Part shown: piece after piece, positions 1 to 12,223 of the stretch
How positions within the stretch are numbered: position 1 is the first letter of the stretch
Layout of the letters: each line of letters opens with the position of its first letter
Source: Mangifera indica
Lineage: Eukaryota; Streptophyta; Magnoliopsida; Sapindales; Anacardiaceae
Assembly: GCF_011075055.1 (NCBI RefSeq)
Contig: NC_058143.1
Location: 8,633,057-8,697,056, forward strand
Length of the DNA: 64,000 nt
Reading direction: 5' to 3'
The notes under the pieces: generated by a model
Told to the model about the DNA's origin: nothing
The model's database searches: none
Seen by the model: the letters and a program-made list of their open reading frames with translations, nothing else
Program-made: the position numbers and the translations under genes

Positions 1-929
1 TGATGGTAGCCGAAGATACATTTTCCAGCATTGATTTGTCTAGAGAAAAACTGTTGGAGTTGGTTTACAGTAGAGGCACATGATGGCTAAGTTTTTAGGG
101 TGAGTGAACATGAGGAAAAAAGAAGCAGATTCATCTTTAAAAAACTGGATACATGACCATTTACTTGCTTAGTACCAAAACTACACGGGTGTGTATTTGC
201 TTAAAAGTGGAAACTTAAAAATCCCAAAAGTACATGGGCATTTACTTCTAATGCGTGGCCGTATGTTTTAAATTTTGAAGGGAAATTGTGCAAAAAGCAT
301 ATTGGGTGTTTCTAAAGCGTAAAAACTTAAAATTGTGAAACCATTAGCATTTTTGCATAAAATGATTTGCCAAAAATCATGATTAAACATTTATGAAGAA
401 AGACACATGATTTTTTTAAAATTTTTAAGTTAAAAACAATGCAATGAAAAATATGAGTTATACATCAAATCAAAACACCACATGATACAAATCTTAGATA
501 TCTTGATCTATTTTGAGAAATGTTAATGTAAATCAAATCATGATCACTTTTGAACATAAGTTCAAGTCGACTTGACTCGATTTTGCAATAAGCATTGAAC
601 ATATTTAGACACTAAACTTATATCACATATTCATGCATTTTTGAAACATGTTAGTATGTAAACATGAAAACTATATCCATATCAGCAGATAGTATTCAAG
701 ATACACATGAATTCACTTAATCAATTCAAATGCATCACTCAAATATCTAACTTACTTATCAAATAAGACCATATAGATATTGAATTCAAATAAGAGTTTA
801 GGTACTTACTTGACATTCTAAGCTCTCAAATTGAAAAATTTTATTTTTCAAAATGCTTTGGTGCTCCTATCTCCATTATCCAGATTTGTTCCTTGCATAA
901 CTATTCCAATGCTATAAGACACACCTACA
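1..929. other. No gene recognised; AT-rich, possibly decayed retrotransposon pol
   Basis: No open frame with a recognisable product. On the minus strand the stretch lies where pol would follow the gag relic at 930-2451. At about 850-905 (-) a weak protease-like string (LDNG in place of LDSG) can be read through stops. This is inference from position and is too degenerate to call a gene. The region near 170-260 holds ACACGGGTGTGT-like words that recur in LTRs elsewhere in the window. Confidence 0.35.
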
Positions 930-2451
930 AAGAAATTCAAGTTTTCTTTGGTGGCCAAATGGTTTTGGGTCCATCAAGGTTAGTCTTCAATATCTCTTTA
1001 GGAACCCAAACCCTTTTTACTTTAAATGATTTGTCATTCCTAATTGAATATCTTCTGACAATATAACCAATAAAGGCACAAAACTTGCATTTTAATTACA
1101 ATAAATGATTATTTTCAATTGCCTATATATTTTAACAAAAAGATTATTTCTATTACATTCTAGGCCTTCCTTATTTAATTCACATCTTTGGGATGCAAGC
1201 ATCTCATCTAACTTTTTGTGCCTATTTTGAATTTATCCAAAATCTCACTTGCATTAGATATTTTCACATGTAATGCATCATTTTCACTTCTAAGTTTGTT
1301 CAACTCATTTGATGTTAAAATCTTTTTATTTTTAACTAAGTCAAGTTCTTTCTTTATTTTAGCATGCTCACTAATGAAATTTTCATAATCATTCTTAATG
1401 CATGTCAATTGCTTTCTCACAGATTTATTTTTACACATGCATTTATATTCATCGATTAAACAATCAAATACTTCTTGCAATTGATTAAAAGAGTAAGAGT
1501 TAGAGTTGTTACCTTTTTCCCCTGATTCATTCATGGCCATGAAGCATAGATCGGCTCTCTCATGCTTTGACTCACTTTCATCACTAGAATTATCACTCCA
1601 GCTCCAAGTAGATGCAAACACTTTCTTTTTGAATTTCTTCTTCTTTCTCCTCTTCATGATTTAAGGTCACTTTTGTTGGATGTGACTGGACCTCTTGCAT
1701 TCATAGCATGTAATTTCATCATCACTTCTTGAAAGTAATTTGTTAAATCTCCTTGTAAGAAGACTTACATGTTCTTTTTTGTCTTAGTCTCCTCTTCCTT
1801 GGGCTTTTTCTTCATCTCAAATGCCAATAGGCTTCCAAAGAGTTCATCCATGCCCATTTTGCTCAAGTCTTTTGATTCTTCGATAGCGGTCACTTTCATG
1901 CTCTATGATTCCAACAACGATTAAAGAATCTTCTTCATAAGCTCAATGATCTCAAACTTTTTTCCAAGTCCTCTAAGATCATTTATCAAGTTTAAGAACC
2001 TCTTATACATATCGGTTATATTCTCTTCGAAATTCATTTAGAACAATTCATAATCCTGAAAAAGAAGCTCGATTTTAGACTCTTTCACTTGACTTACACC
2101 TTTATAAGTGGTTTGAAGGATAGTTCATATCTCTTTAGCTAAATCACATGAGGAAACTCAATTAAATTCAATTGCATCTAATGCATAAAATAACATATTT
2201 ATAGCCCTTGCATTTAAACTCATTAATTTGTCATTTTCCTCATTAAAATCTGCTTCATTTTTAGGCAAGTTTGTTCTAGGTTCCTTAGGCACAAAGTCAC
2301 CATTTTCAATTATTTGACATAACTTATACTCTATGGATTGAATGTGAAGTTTCATCCTAATCTTCCATTGGGTGTAATTTGACCAACAAAATAATGGTGG
2401 TCTTGTAATATTATGTTCTTTTCCAAAAACTGGCATAGGTATGTTATTCAT
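930..2451 (-). pseudogene. Ty1/copia gag relic (minus strand)
   Basis: Reads right to left. The frame at 2158-2451 has the N-terminal copia gag pattern, including NYTQWKIRMK, the part that precedes the capsid-like domain. The stretch 1660-2157 continues the domain but is cut by stops and frameshifts. A CCHC-type start (CYEC) sits near 1690-1710. The frame at 1208-1657 is a basic, then Ser/Asp/Glu-rich, then coiled-coil-like linker (LCFMAMNE) typical of the gag C-terminus in these elements. At about 940-1080 the string VWVPKEIL followed by GPKTIWPPKK matches the usual gag-protease junction. Gag packages element RNA in virus-like particles. Stops rule out a working protein. No reverse transcriptase or integrase follows inside the window. 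Assignment to copia is fairly sure; the lineage is not. Confidence 0.75.
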
Positions 2452-2507
2452 TATAAATTTGATCTTAAACTCTAAAATTCATTTAAATTTATAAACTTAG
2501 AGTCCAA

Positions 2508-2519
2508 GCTTTGATATCA
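2508..2519 (-). other. Primer binding site of the minus-strand copia relic
   Basis: On the minus strand it reads TGATATCAAAGC, close to the TGGTATCAGAGC complement of the initiator methionine tRNA 3' end used by plant copia elements. It lies two bases inside the presumed LTR end and just upstream of gag. Confidence 0.6.
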
Positions 2520-2521
2520 AT

Positions 2522-3790
2522 TGAAGTACCCTAAATGGCTAATAATCCTAAGGGGGGAGATACGATTATCTAAAACTTTTAACCAAATAAATGTTCTTAA
2601 GCAAATTTCTAAACAATCACACCCAAATAAATAAATTTAATAAGATGTTCAAACAATTAAGCACAAACAATATTCAATAATCTATCAAAGCATGCAATGC
2701 ATATATAAGCATAAACTATACTTAGCAATTTATCACAAACATAATACAAATAGAAAACATGAAGAGAATAAAGAAATAAAGTGCTCAATAATTTATAGTG
2801 GTTTAGAGTTTTCTTTTTCATCCATTCCTTTAAGCAATCCACTTAAAGTTTCACTAGTAAAGAATCCTCTCTTTACAATAGTTTTTTAGGATTTCATCCA
2901 TATTCACTACTTCTTTGACATTATGTTTGCCACAATAGTTTGTCTAGGATTTCACCTAAGATTGTTTGACTACAAAAGAAAATGGATGTGAATACCTGTA
3001 CAAGGCTAATACAAGGAGAAAAAAATGAGTATATGATTTTTACATGTGCAATCTCTAACTTATTCTCAATCATTCATTTTATAGTCCTAGATGGTTAGAA
3101 TAGCTCGTATGACTATTGGTTGGGAGAGTATATCCGTTGTGCATCAAAACTAACAAGCATGTGTTTTTCAATTTTAACTTTTCGCACTTGGTCAATCTTC
3201 AGTCAAAGCTCCCAATAGTTGATTTTTTTAATATGCTATTGAAGGACGGACGTCCCTATTCTTGAGAGTGGTGTTTACCTTGCACTTTTAAAATTCTAAA
3301 AAGTTTTTGGCATAAAATAATAGGAAAGGGACAGGCAGAATGACAAGTGTCCCTGATATAGGGGTATATTTTTTAAGGTATACAGGCATATAGTGCATTT
3401 GAACATGTTAACTTTTGCCCAAAGTTGCATGGGTAAGATACACGACCATTTTTTCTAGTGTGTTGGCTTAAGACATGGGTGTACGGTTTAAGACAAAGGT
3501 TGTGTATGTTGACTTTTGCTTAAAGTTGCACAAGAAGGATACACGACCATTTTCTTTGTGTATTGGCTCGATACACAGACATGTAGTCATGACGCACAAG
3601 CGTATATGTGATGTTTCTACATTTTTCAATTTGTGTCCATTTTCTAATCTTTTTCACACATTCCTTGGACAATATTAGATAATCAAACTTGTGTTTTTAT
3701 TATCATTAAAACACCTAAAGGTTCAACAATTAAACAAGGGACCTGTACTTTTAAGTTAATAGTGCTAAGTGGTAAGCTAAAATTTTAAGA
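2522..3790 (-). repeat. Probable 5' LTR of the minus-strand copia relic
   Basis: On the minus strand this stretch ends in CA beside the primer site, as a 5' LTR should. It has no gene; short open frames inside are not conserved in any way I recognise. It contains a run of G near 2552-2558 and repeated ACACGACC/GTGT words at 3430-3600. The outer end is not visible: no second LTR copy is present to compare, so 3790 is a guess bounded by the next repeat at 3842. Confidence 0.45.
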
Positions 3791-3841
3791 GGATTGTTGG
3801 TTATTAGGTAAGCTATCTATTTAAAGGGTGAATTCACTATT

Positions 3842-4008
3842 GTTTGAAGGATGATTTTAGGCAAGAAGGAGGTTAGGTGGAAAAGGAGAATGAAAAGAAA
3901 AATAATGAATGACCATGGAAAAAGGGTGGTAGGTTAGAAAACATAAAAAACATAGAAGGAACAAACCAACCATAAGAGAATGACATAACATATGATGTGA
4001 CAACCAAA
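3842..4008 (+). repeat. Partial LTR copy abutting the element at 4009
   Basis: This stretch matches 4075-4250 in the neighbouring 5' LTR (shared pieces such as AGGTTAGGTGG, GGAACAAACCAACCA and ATGATGTGACAACCAA). It is a fragment of the same LTR family directly joined to the left end of the intact element. It may be the remains of an older copy or of a tandem arrangement. Confidence 0.65.
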
Positions 4009-4895
4009 TGATAGGGGACCAAAACATTCAATTTATGGAAGGATAAGAAGGCTTGAACAAGAAGAGCAAAAATGTCAAAAGATGATCTTAGGCAAGAGAA
4101 AGGTTGGGTGGACAAAGTGAATAAAGAGGATTAGAATGGAGAACCATAAAAAAAGAGTAATAGGGTGGAAAACATAAAAAAAAATGTGGAAGGAACAAGC
4201 CAACCACAAAAGAATGATGTGACACATGATATGGCAACCAAGGATGACATGACACATGATATGACATCTTATTTGATGATGTGACATGATTATATGGATG
4301 TTCATGATAATGTGATACCATGTAAGAAGTCTTATGTTATGGAATAAGGATCTCTAGTTGAGTAGAGTTTAATTTAAACAAATTTTCTACTCTAATATAG
4401 TTAAATGAGTCTTTTATTAATATTATTTTTCTAATTAATTTAAGAGTCCTCTTTTAAGTTTAGGATTATTTTGTGTTTAGGAAGTTATTAAATATAGTAA
4501 AGAGTTTTTAGGAATATTTGTTTAGAAAATCTCAATTTTAGTCAAAGTTTATTAAAATTATTTTCTAGAGTTTTAGTTTATTAGAATTTGAAATTAATTA
4601 ATATTCCTAATTCTAGTTTGCCTTGTGTCATAATTTAATGAGTTTTATATTCTAGTAGAGTTACAATTTTTATTTTTATTTAGGCGAGTCATTAGTCTAT
4701 ATAAATGGCCTAAGTTACTGTAAACAATTTCAATAATTTAATTCAAGTTATCAATAAAATTCTTATTTGAGTTTTCTTAAGAATTCATTTGTAAAAATTG
4801 CAAGAATTCTTAATATTCCTTTGCATCTATTGAATGATATCAGCCCTAAGTGTCTTTCTGAATAATATCACAACCCTATCAACACTTGTTTTACA
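4009..4895 (+). repeat. 5' LTR of the non-autonomous element
   Basis: Begins TGATAGGGGACC and ends TTTTACA. A TATA-like TATATAAATGG lies at about 4697-4707, suited to be the element promoter. The right half aligns with 9350-9935 over its whole length (shared AGTTGAGTAGAGTTT and ATTCTAGTAGAGTTA). The left half aligns with 5769-5863 and 9141-9345. Confidence 0.78.
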
Positions 4896-4900
4896 TTAGG

Positions 4901-4912
4901 TGGTATCAAAGC
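4901..4912 (+). other. Primer binding site
   Basis: TGGTATCAAAGC, five bases after the LTR end, complementary in type to initiator methionine tRNA as in many plant LTR elements. Confidence 0.7.
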
Positions 4913-5148
4913 GTAAGCCCACTACCTTTGTCCTGCTTCAAGTGGTATCAAAGCCTTGTCTTGGGATGACTAGGCATAAAGGAAATCAAGAATGACATAC
5001 TAGTTTTGAGTGGCAACTTGCAAAATTCATTAGATTTATAAAGGGACTAATTAAATGATTCAATGAGATACTAGCTAACCTACCTACATCATAACTTACA
5101 TGAACCGTTCCTAATCTATAAAAAAGGGTTTTAATTCTTCCTTCTAAG

Positions 5149-5526
5149 ATGCAATCAATAAGAGAAAAGGTTTTTTCACAACTCAAACCCACATTTGTAA
5201 AAGAAATCCATAAGAGTAAAGAAGCAACCAAAGAAGAAGAAGAGTATGAGATAATAGAAGAAGAGGGAGAAAAAATTGTTCTACCGACAGAGGATGAATC
5301 TCTTAGAATCACTTTGAAATTTGATGAAGTTCCTTAATATTTTGAAGAAATTGAAAAAGTTGAGGCAAGGTATAGAGTAATACTCAGGGTTGACGAAGAA
5401 GTTAAAAAATTAGAGGAAACTTCATATAAAAAAAATATTCTCTTTAATAAAGAAAGTTCTATAATCAAAGATTGTGATGATATGAGAGAAACAACTTCAA
5501 TTCAAGAAAATCTTCATTCCCTTTAA
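5149..5526 (+). pseudogene. Acidic/lysine-rich open frame inside the non-autonomous element
   Basis: An ATG at 5149 opens 62 codons, rich in Glu and Lys, ending at a TAA at 5335-5337. The same frame continues after that stop to 5524-5526, giving about 125 codons in all with one interruption. The product would be charged and probably helical, without a zinc knuckle, protease or polymerase motif. I do not recognise it. Because it is the only long frame in the internal region it may be a worn, element-specific gag-like protein. An antisense frame at 4986-5312 looks like a shadow. Function is unknown. Confidence 0.35.
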
Positions 5527-5760
5527 GAGAGATTTTAAATTAAAGACATTGTTGATAAAGATGATCTTTACTTTAATCAAGGCACATATGTGATAACTCT
5601 TAAAAATAATTACATGGTTGCTTATCAACTTAAGAGAAATATTATAAAATGGTTACATTTTTGGAAACAAAAGTAAGATTCAAACCTTGCTATGATCTTT
5701 ATCTATATTTAGATGGTTCAATACATGATGACAACTTAAGGGAAATTTTTTTTTTCTATT

Positions 5761-5768
5761 AGGGGAAA
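5761..5768 (+). other. Polypurine tract
   Basis: AGGGGAAA directly precedes the 3' LTR start (TAATAGAGGACC against TGATAGGGGACC in the 5' LTR), the expected plus-strand primer position. Confidence 0.6.
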
Positions 5769-5863
5769 TAATAGAGGACCAAGACATTGGATTTGTGGAA
5801 GGAAAACAAGACTACAACATGTAGAGAAAAGATCTTGAAGGATAATTTGAGGCAAGAAAGAAG
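5769..5863 (+). repeat. 3' LTR, left part (before nested insertion)
   Basis: Aligns with 4009-4100 of the 5' LTR. It breaks off after GGCAAGAAAGAAG, exactly where the inverted insertion starts. The first base pair is TA rather than TG, probably a point mutation. Confidence 0.7.
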
Positions 5864-8800
5864 TGTAAGGTTTTAGGGTATCGTTAACCAGCAACACAGT
5901 GGAATTAAAAATTTTTAAAAATATCAAAGATCCTATAACCCATTTTAATGCATAGATTCAGAAACATATTAAGCATACATAAGATGTTTAGAAATTGTAT
6001 TTGCGTTGTTAGCTCCTCTAAGACTTTATGTGGTTATGTAAACATTGTTATCTGACCCTCTTGAGGTAACTCTTTAGTATTCACATAGAGCATGAATGAG
6101 AGGTGATCCATAAAGAAAGCTATTAAGGCTTTTGTCAACTAGATCATGGAAATTAGATCATGATAATGGAAGCTTGCATCAATAAGATTTTAGGCATACA
6201 ATTATGTGTTTAAGATTATTATGTTAAAAAATTTGACTCAAACTAAACATCTTTATTTGTAAGGTGTGTACGAATCCGAAGTTAATTCGGACTCTAATTA
6301 CTTAGGTGATAAATGTCTAAGAGTTCTTATTAAATTAAAACTTTTAATGTATTGAAAGGTTTAATGTATAGGAATCCTAATTAAATTAGGATTTCAACTC
6401 AACCTAAACTTCCTATCAAACAAGGACTTTCAATTTTATTGAAAGTTTTAATGCATCGAAATCCTAATTAAATTAGAATTGTAACTCAACCTAAACTTTT
6501 TATCAAACAAAAACTTTGAAGAATCCTTGTTTAACTGAAGCATCTTACTCACGAGTTCATTCGGCTAATTGACTTGCATCTATTATTTGGCCTTGCTCAG
6601 TTGGACTTCTAAGTTGGTCTAGTTGAAACCACGAAGTGCATTTTCATGATGCCTTATGACACTATGCACACCAAATAATTCCAGTTAAAACACATCCATA
6701 CGTTTCTCTTTTTCCATGATCTCAAATTGTCATAATCCTTACCTCTTAGTTTGTGTCAACCCCCTAATGCGTGTAACCAATAAGCTCCCTATTAAATTGG
6801 TAGTGTCTAAATTCGAATTAAATTTAGACACAAACCAAGATTGTCATTTAGCAAAGTGTTATAGCCATCAGACAACAAAGTGTCAGCAAACATCTTTATA
6901 AGCTTTTACAATATTATAGTTACATGTAATTCAATCATTTCGTCAACCAATATCTTGCAAAGCTGAGGCATAAAAGTATGTCTATCTCAATAGTTCCTCA
7001 ACATGAGCTAATATACATTAATGACTTACACGGATTGGACTACAACTTCATTCTTGTATGGCCATATATTCCAACAATTATGAATTCCATTCAGCATTCA
7101 TATATGAGATATCTTTTCTTATGCTCAAAAGTGACGAATTCTTTATTAATCAACCATAGCCTATATATATCTCACAATACGACTATTCACTATATTTATA
7201 ATACCACTATTAAAACAATACGTTAGATAGTGTCAAACCATACTATTTCTTACACAAGACAGTTTGATAACCCTATGTCAGAAGATCACATGCACCCATA
7301 GTGTTTAGAAGATTTATTTTATAGACATTAGACTAACCATCTATATAGATATCCTTTGATATGGTCAATCTGATAAACATGTCTACAATGTACACCCATG
7401 TATTACACTAAGCTATCACCAAATAGCTTTGATATGCGAGCACTATTGCCAACTTTTGATGGGGTCGCTTAACACTATGATAATCCCATCACTCTTACAT
7501 ATGCCCTTGCTCAATGTCGATATTATGGATATTTCTAGAATAATTATCTAATATGTGCATAGAGTTCCTATGATCAGTTATTTGATCCCCTTGTCATAAT
7601 TTTATCATTGTAAGGTATGTATATGTATTTAAGATTGTTGCGTTAAAAAAAATTGACTCAAACTAAACACCTTTATTTATAAGGTGTGCATGAATTCTAA
7701 ATTAGTTGAGACTTTAACTACCTAGGTGATAAGATGTCTAAGAGTTCTTATTAAATTAAGACTTTTAATTTATTGAAAGTTTTAATGCATAGGAATCCTA
7801 TTTAAGTTAGGATTCTAACTTAACCTAAACTTTCTATCAAATAAGGACTTTGAATTTACGGAAAGTTTTAATATGTAGGATCCTAATTAATTAGGATTCC
7901 AACTCAACCTAAACTTTCTACCAAACAAGGACTTCGAGGAATCCTTGTTTAACTAAACACCTTACCCACGAGTTAACTTAGCCAATTGACTCACATTTAT
8001 CATTTGGCTTTACTCGGTTGGATTCATAAGTAGGTCCAATCGAAGCCATGTAGTGCATTTGCATGATGCCATGTGACATCGTGCAAACCAAATAATTCCA
8101 GTCAAAACACATTTATACATTTCTCTATTTCCATGATCTCAAGATTTTTGTCAAAAGATCCTTGTCTTTTGGTTTGTATCAACCCTTTAATGTGTGTGAC
8201 CTATAAGATCTCTATCAAATTGATAGTGTCTGAATTCAAATCTAATTTAGACACATGCCAAGATTGACCTCTAACAAAGTATCATGGCAATCTGGATGAT
8301 AAAGTGTCAACAAACATCTCTTTAAACTTTTACAATATCACAGTTACGTGTAATTCAATCCTTTCATCAACCCATATTTCTCAAGACTGAGACATAAAAG
8401 TGTGTCTATCTCAGTAGTTCCTTGATATGAGTTAACACAAATTAATGACTTACATGGATTAGGTTACAATCTTATCCTATTGTGGCCAACAATTCAAACA
8501 GTCATGAATTTCTTTTAGCATTCACATATAAGATATCTTCTCCAAAGCTCAAGAGTGACGAATCCTTTATTAATCAACCATAGCCTCTATGTATCGCACA
8601 ATATGGTCGTTCACTACATTTATGATAACCCTATTCTGATGATACTTTGAATAATGTTAAATCATACTAATCTTTACACAAGATGGTTTGATAATCTCAA
8701 GTCAAAAGATCACATGCACCCTATAGTGTTTACAGGATTTGTTCTATAGACATTGGAACAACTATCCATATGGATATCCTCTAGTAGGGTCAGTTCAATA

Positions 8801-9140
8801 AACATGTCTACAACATACACGCATATCTTACACCAAACCTTCAGTAAACAATTTCAACACGTGATAATTGTTATCACCTTTTGGTGGGATTACTCAACAT
8901 TATAATAATCACACCACCATTACATGTGCCTTTGGTCATTGTAATGTCGGTATTATGGACATTTCTAGAATAGTTATCTAATGTATGCACAAAGTTCTTA
9001 TGATTAGTCGTTTGATCCCCTTATCACAATTATACCATTCTAAAGGCATGTTATTCAAACAATCATATAATAGATAAATATATGTACTGAATAACTATAA
9101 ATCTTTTTATTAAATTTGCTCTAGGGCATCTACCTTAACA
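5864..9140 (-). mobile_element. Inverted block of two fused family 1 LTRs, nested in the 3' LTR
   Basis: On the minus strand it begins TGTTAAGGTAGATGCCC (right end) and ends CTTACA (left end). Flanks are AGAAG (5859-5863) and GGAGG (9141-9145), a diverged 5-bp duplication; the uninterrupted form is seen at 3860. Inside, 6190-7620 and 7630-9060 are head-to-tail copies of about 1.43 kb (both carry TTTAATGCAT, AATCCTTGTTTAACT and CAAATAATTCCAGT). The first copy lacks the right-hand 90 bp and the second lacks the left-hand 325 bp, so the internal region and both inner LTR edges were lost. LTR start and interior match 49820, 53867 and 60858 on the other strand. Short frames inside (for example 6978-7226) are not genes. 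Confidence 0.75.
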
Positions 9141-9935
9141 GGAGGTTAGGTGGAAAAGTGAATGAAAAGGAAAATAATAGAGGATCATGGTATAAGAATG
9201 GTAGGTGGAAAGTATAAAAAATATGGAGAATGACATGACACATCATGTAGCAACCAAGGATGGCATGACATATGATGTGGCAACTTATTTGGTGACATGA
9301 CATGATGATATAGATGTTCATGATGATGTGAAGCCATCTAAAAAGCTTAATGCATGTGGAATAAGGATTCCTAGTTGAGTAGAGTTTGGTTTAAATCAAC
9401 TTTGCTTGCAGAGTTTAGTTTAAAACAAATTTTCTAGTCTAATATAGTTAAACATGTCTTTTATTAATATTAGTTTTCCTATTAATTTAAAAGTCCTATT
9501 TTGAATTTAGAAATATTTTCTGTTTAGGAAGTTATTAAATATAATAAAGAGCTTTTGAAGATATTTGTTTAAAAAAGATCAATTTTAGTTAAAGTCTATT
9601 AAATTTATTTGCTAGAGTCTTAGTTTATCATAATTTAAAATTAACTAATATTTCTAATTTTAGTTTAACTTATGGTCTAATTTAATAAGTTTTATATTCT
9701 AGTAGAGTTAGGATTCTTATTTCATTTAAGAGAGTTATTAACCTATATAAAAGGCTTAGCTCATAGTAGACAATTTCAATAATTAAATTCAAGTTATTAA
9801 TAAAATTCTCATTTAAGTTATTCATTTGCTAAGATTGCAAAAATAATTTTTATCTTTTTGTGTATATTGAACCATATCAACCCTAAATGCCCTTGTGAAC
9901 GATATCACAATCCCATTAGTGCTTATCCTATGTCA
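9141..9935 (+). repeat. 3' LTR, right part (after nested insertion)
   Basis: Resumes the LTR after the nested block at GGAGGTTAGGTGG and runs to CTATGTCA. It is collinear with 4100-4895. A TATA-like TATATAAAAGG lies near 9742. Confidence 0.72.
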
Positions 9936-10039
9936 CAAAAACCATTGTACCACCCTCTACTGTATTACATTGATTTGGCTTAAAAACTAAGTGGTGATAG
10001 GTTGTGCATTATGAACTGATAAAGTGTAGGCAAACTGAG

Positions 10040-11211
10040 CTAAGGTTGTCTCATTTATAGGTTCCATCTTAGGTTGTGACTTATAGTTGTTACCAGATTG
10101 AACCCTTCTATTGTAACTGAAATTTTGACTATTCTAATTGAAGCTATTTGATTGCATATTTCTAATATAGTGTATATCAAATCGATGATAACACTAAAGT
10201 GCAATATGAACAAATCATCGACAAACCTAACATATGACATTTGGTCTCATGTAATTCTTTCCCTCTCAACTGCCTTGAGGAAACTGTGAACCTCTATTGG
10301 ATAAGGCTTTAGAGTTATTATTCTAATCAACCTATTGAGCTTATGACTAAAATATTGAAAATTTCTATTAGCTACAAACTAATTCATTTGAGGCTTCTAA
10401 TTTTTTAGCTCACCTCTGTTTAACATTAATCTATTTACTACATTTGCAAATCCCCTAACCAAATCAAAACTATAATTGTTGAACTTATTCAACCTCTGTT
10501 TATATTTCCCTAACACAATTTTTACTTCAGTTAAAGTGATTCATTCAGTTAAAGAGTCAAGTTTATTCATAACAAATATTACTATTAGAACAAACTAGGT
10601 CATATTCCATAAATTATGGAGTTGATTAATTCCTCTTTTGATATAATTTGACTACTAGCACCTAGGGCATCAGATAATTCTTTCATCCTCATGTACTCAT
10701 TCACACCAAAATTTTTTTTTATCAAAGTTCGTGAAAGATTTTTCATTTTCACAATTTTAATCTTTGACTCCAGCATAAAGTGAGTTTGCAACACATTCCA
10801 TACTTCACTCAAAGTAGTACATTTGGCAACATGGCAACATTATTCTACTCTACATAGATTTAGAAATAAAAGCCAAAATCTAACTCATCAACAAATCATC
10901 AAGCCTTTTCAACTATTATAACTAGAGTTAGTCCATTTTACAGTTGCAACGTTATTCTACAATATTATAAAAGTAGAGGGACAAGGGATCAGACCTAGAA
11001 GATGGTCCTTAAGGTCATGCATAACTATAATATACAATACTTGTGCCCTATAGTAACCATAGTTGTCTTTCCTTAGTTTAAGGCTCGCTAGTTGCAACAT
11101 TGACATCGAAAATCCCTCTGACACCACTATTCCTTGACTAATTTGCATATTACATGAAATATCTAAAACAAAAGGGGTAGAAAAACTAGAAATAAAGTTC
11201 AAATTATCCAT
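10040..11211 (-). pseudogene. Ty1/copia gag relic, second minus-strand copy
   Basis: Reads right to left from an ATG at 11209-11211. The first frame (10957-11211) has LKLRKDNYGYYRAQVLYII and HDLKDHLLG, the copia gag N-terminal region. The frame at 10600-10812 (EVWNVLQTHFMLESKIKIV, then VNEYMRMKELSDAL) is the central capsid-like domain. Near 10160-10235 a damaged zinc knuckle can be read in one frame (VHIAL, stop, CYHRFD). Stops and frameshifts separate these pieces, so no gag protein can be made. A primer site and LTR lie upstream at 11228 and 11241. Nothing of pol follows before 9936. The closest relative in this window by motif is the gag at 26248. Confidence 0.75.
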
Positions 11212-11227
11212 TGATGTTAGTCGTTAT

Positions 11228-11240
11228 GGCTTTCATACCA
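11228..11240 (-). other. Primer binding site of the second copia relic
   Basis: Minus strand TGGTATGAAAGCC, adjacent to the LTR end and 17 bp upstream of the gag ATG. It differs slightly from the usual TGGTATCAGAGCC. Confidence 0.6.
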
Positions 11241-12060
11241 TGAAAACTTAACAAGAGATTATCCAATGATAGATATAAAATTGGATCTAAAGAACTCAGT
11301 AAAATATTGATAAAAAAATCATGATTTTCAAGAACTAGAGAGAGAAAATAACTTTTAGAACAAAAAAACTATTATGAATCATACCTCAAGATTGCATTAA
11401 CCTCATAAAGTAGATACAACAATAGTTTTATACCTTTATCGGTGTACAACCTAGCAATCCAAGTGAACAAAACTCTGCCCTATTTGATTTGATACAAGAA
11501 AAAACAAACAATAGCGATTACAACCATCTAATAAAGACAAGAAAAAATATCTTGTAAAATTTTCTAGGGAAAAAGAAAAAAAAAAACAATGGAAGAAACA
11601 AAATTACAAAACAGATTAAGGAAACAGAAAGTCTCCTCTTTAATATTTGTTTTATTATCCATCATTGTTAAAGAAAACCAATACTGCACTGTTACACTAA
11701 ACTTTGCATTTTACTAAAACTAAAATAACCTTCAATCAACAAGTCAACTACTTCAGAGATATTAGCTTTTTAATAGTATTAAAGAGAGAATTTGGTATTG
11801 TTTCATATTGTGAAGCTACTTGTGAATCAATGAAAGGAAGAAAGAAAAAAGTCAATAGTTAGCAATTATATATACATTAAAAGGTCACTTGAAGAGTTAT
11901 TTCATAAGTGTGTATAGCTAAATCATTAAACTGATAATGGCATCAATCTTTTTTAACCATTGGATGTATAATATTGAAGAGTAAACCCAAATTAGGTCAA
12001 GCCTTTAACCTAATTTTGACATTGTCAACATCTTTTAGTCAAATTGTGTCAGGAATTGAA
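11241..12060 (-). repeat. Probable LTR of the second copia relic
   Basis: Ends in CA against the primer site on the minus strand. There is no gene inside and poly(A)-rich runs occur near 11570-11590. The outer end is unclear, since no second copy is present. Confidence 0.4.
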
Positions 12061-12223
12061 AAGAGAAACCTTTTTCATAACTTAGTTTAATAAGGAAGAA
12101 AACTATTTTGTTACCAGATTAGAATAATAGAAATTCATAAACGTTAGCATCTGAGGCTGATATAAATTAAAATAATAATGATTAGAAGAAGAAAAGTTGA
12201 AGTAGTATAGGAAATTGAATATT

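Larger units (their letters stand above)
4009..9935 (+). mobile_element. Non-autonomous LTR retrotransposon with nested insertion
   Basis: Two LTRs of about 887 bp flank an internal region of only about 870 bp (4896-5768). The 5' LTR is 4009-4895. The 3' LTR is 5769-5863 plus 9141-9935, split by a 3.3-kb inverted insertion. Flanking bases are CCAAA (4004-4008) and CAAAA (9936-9940), a near-perfect 5-bp target-site duplication. A primer site follows the 5' LTR and a purine tract precedes the 3' LTR. No gag or pol domain is recognisable inside, so it must have moved with enzymes from another element. The insertion-free 3' LTR length (about 885) agrees with the 5' LTR, which supports the boundaries. 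Confidence 0.8.

Noticed and set aside
6190..9060. A tandem gene duplication at 6190-9060
   Set aside because: The two 1.43-kb units have no coding capacity and match LTR family 1 elsewhere in the window.
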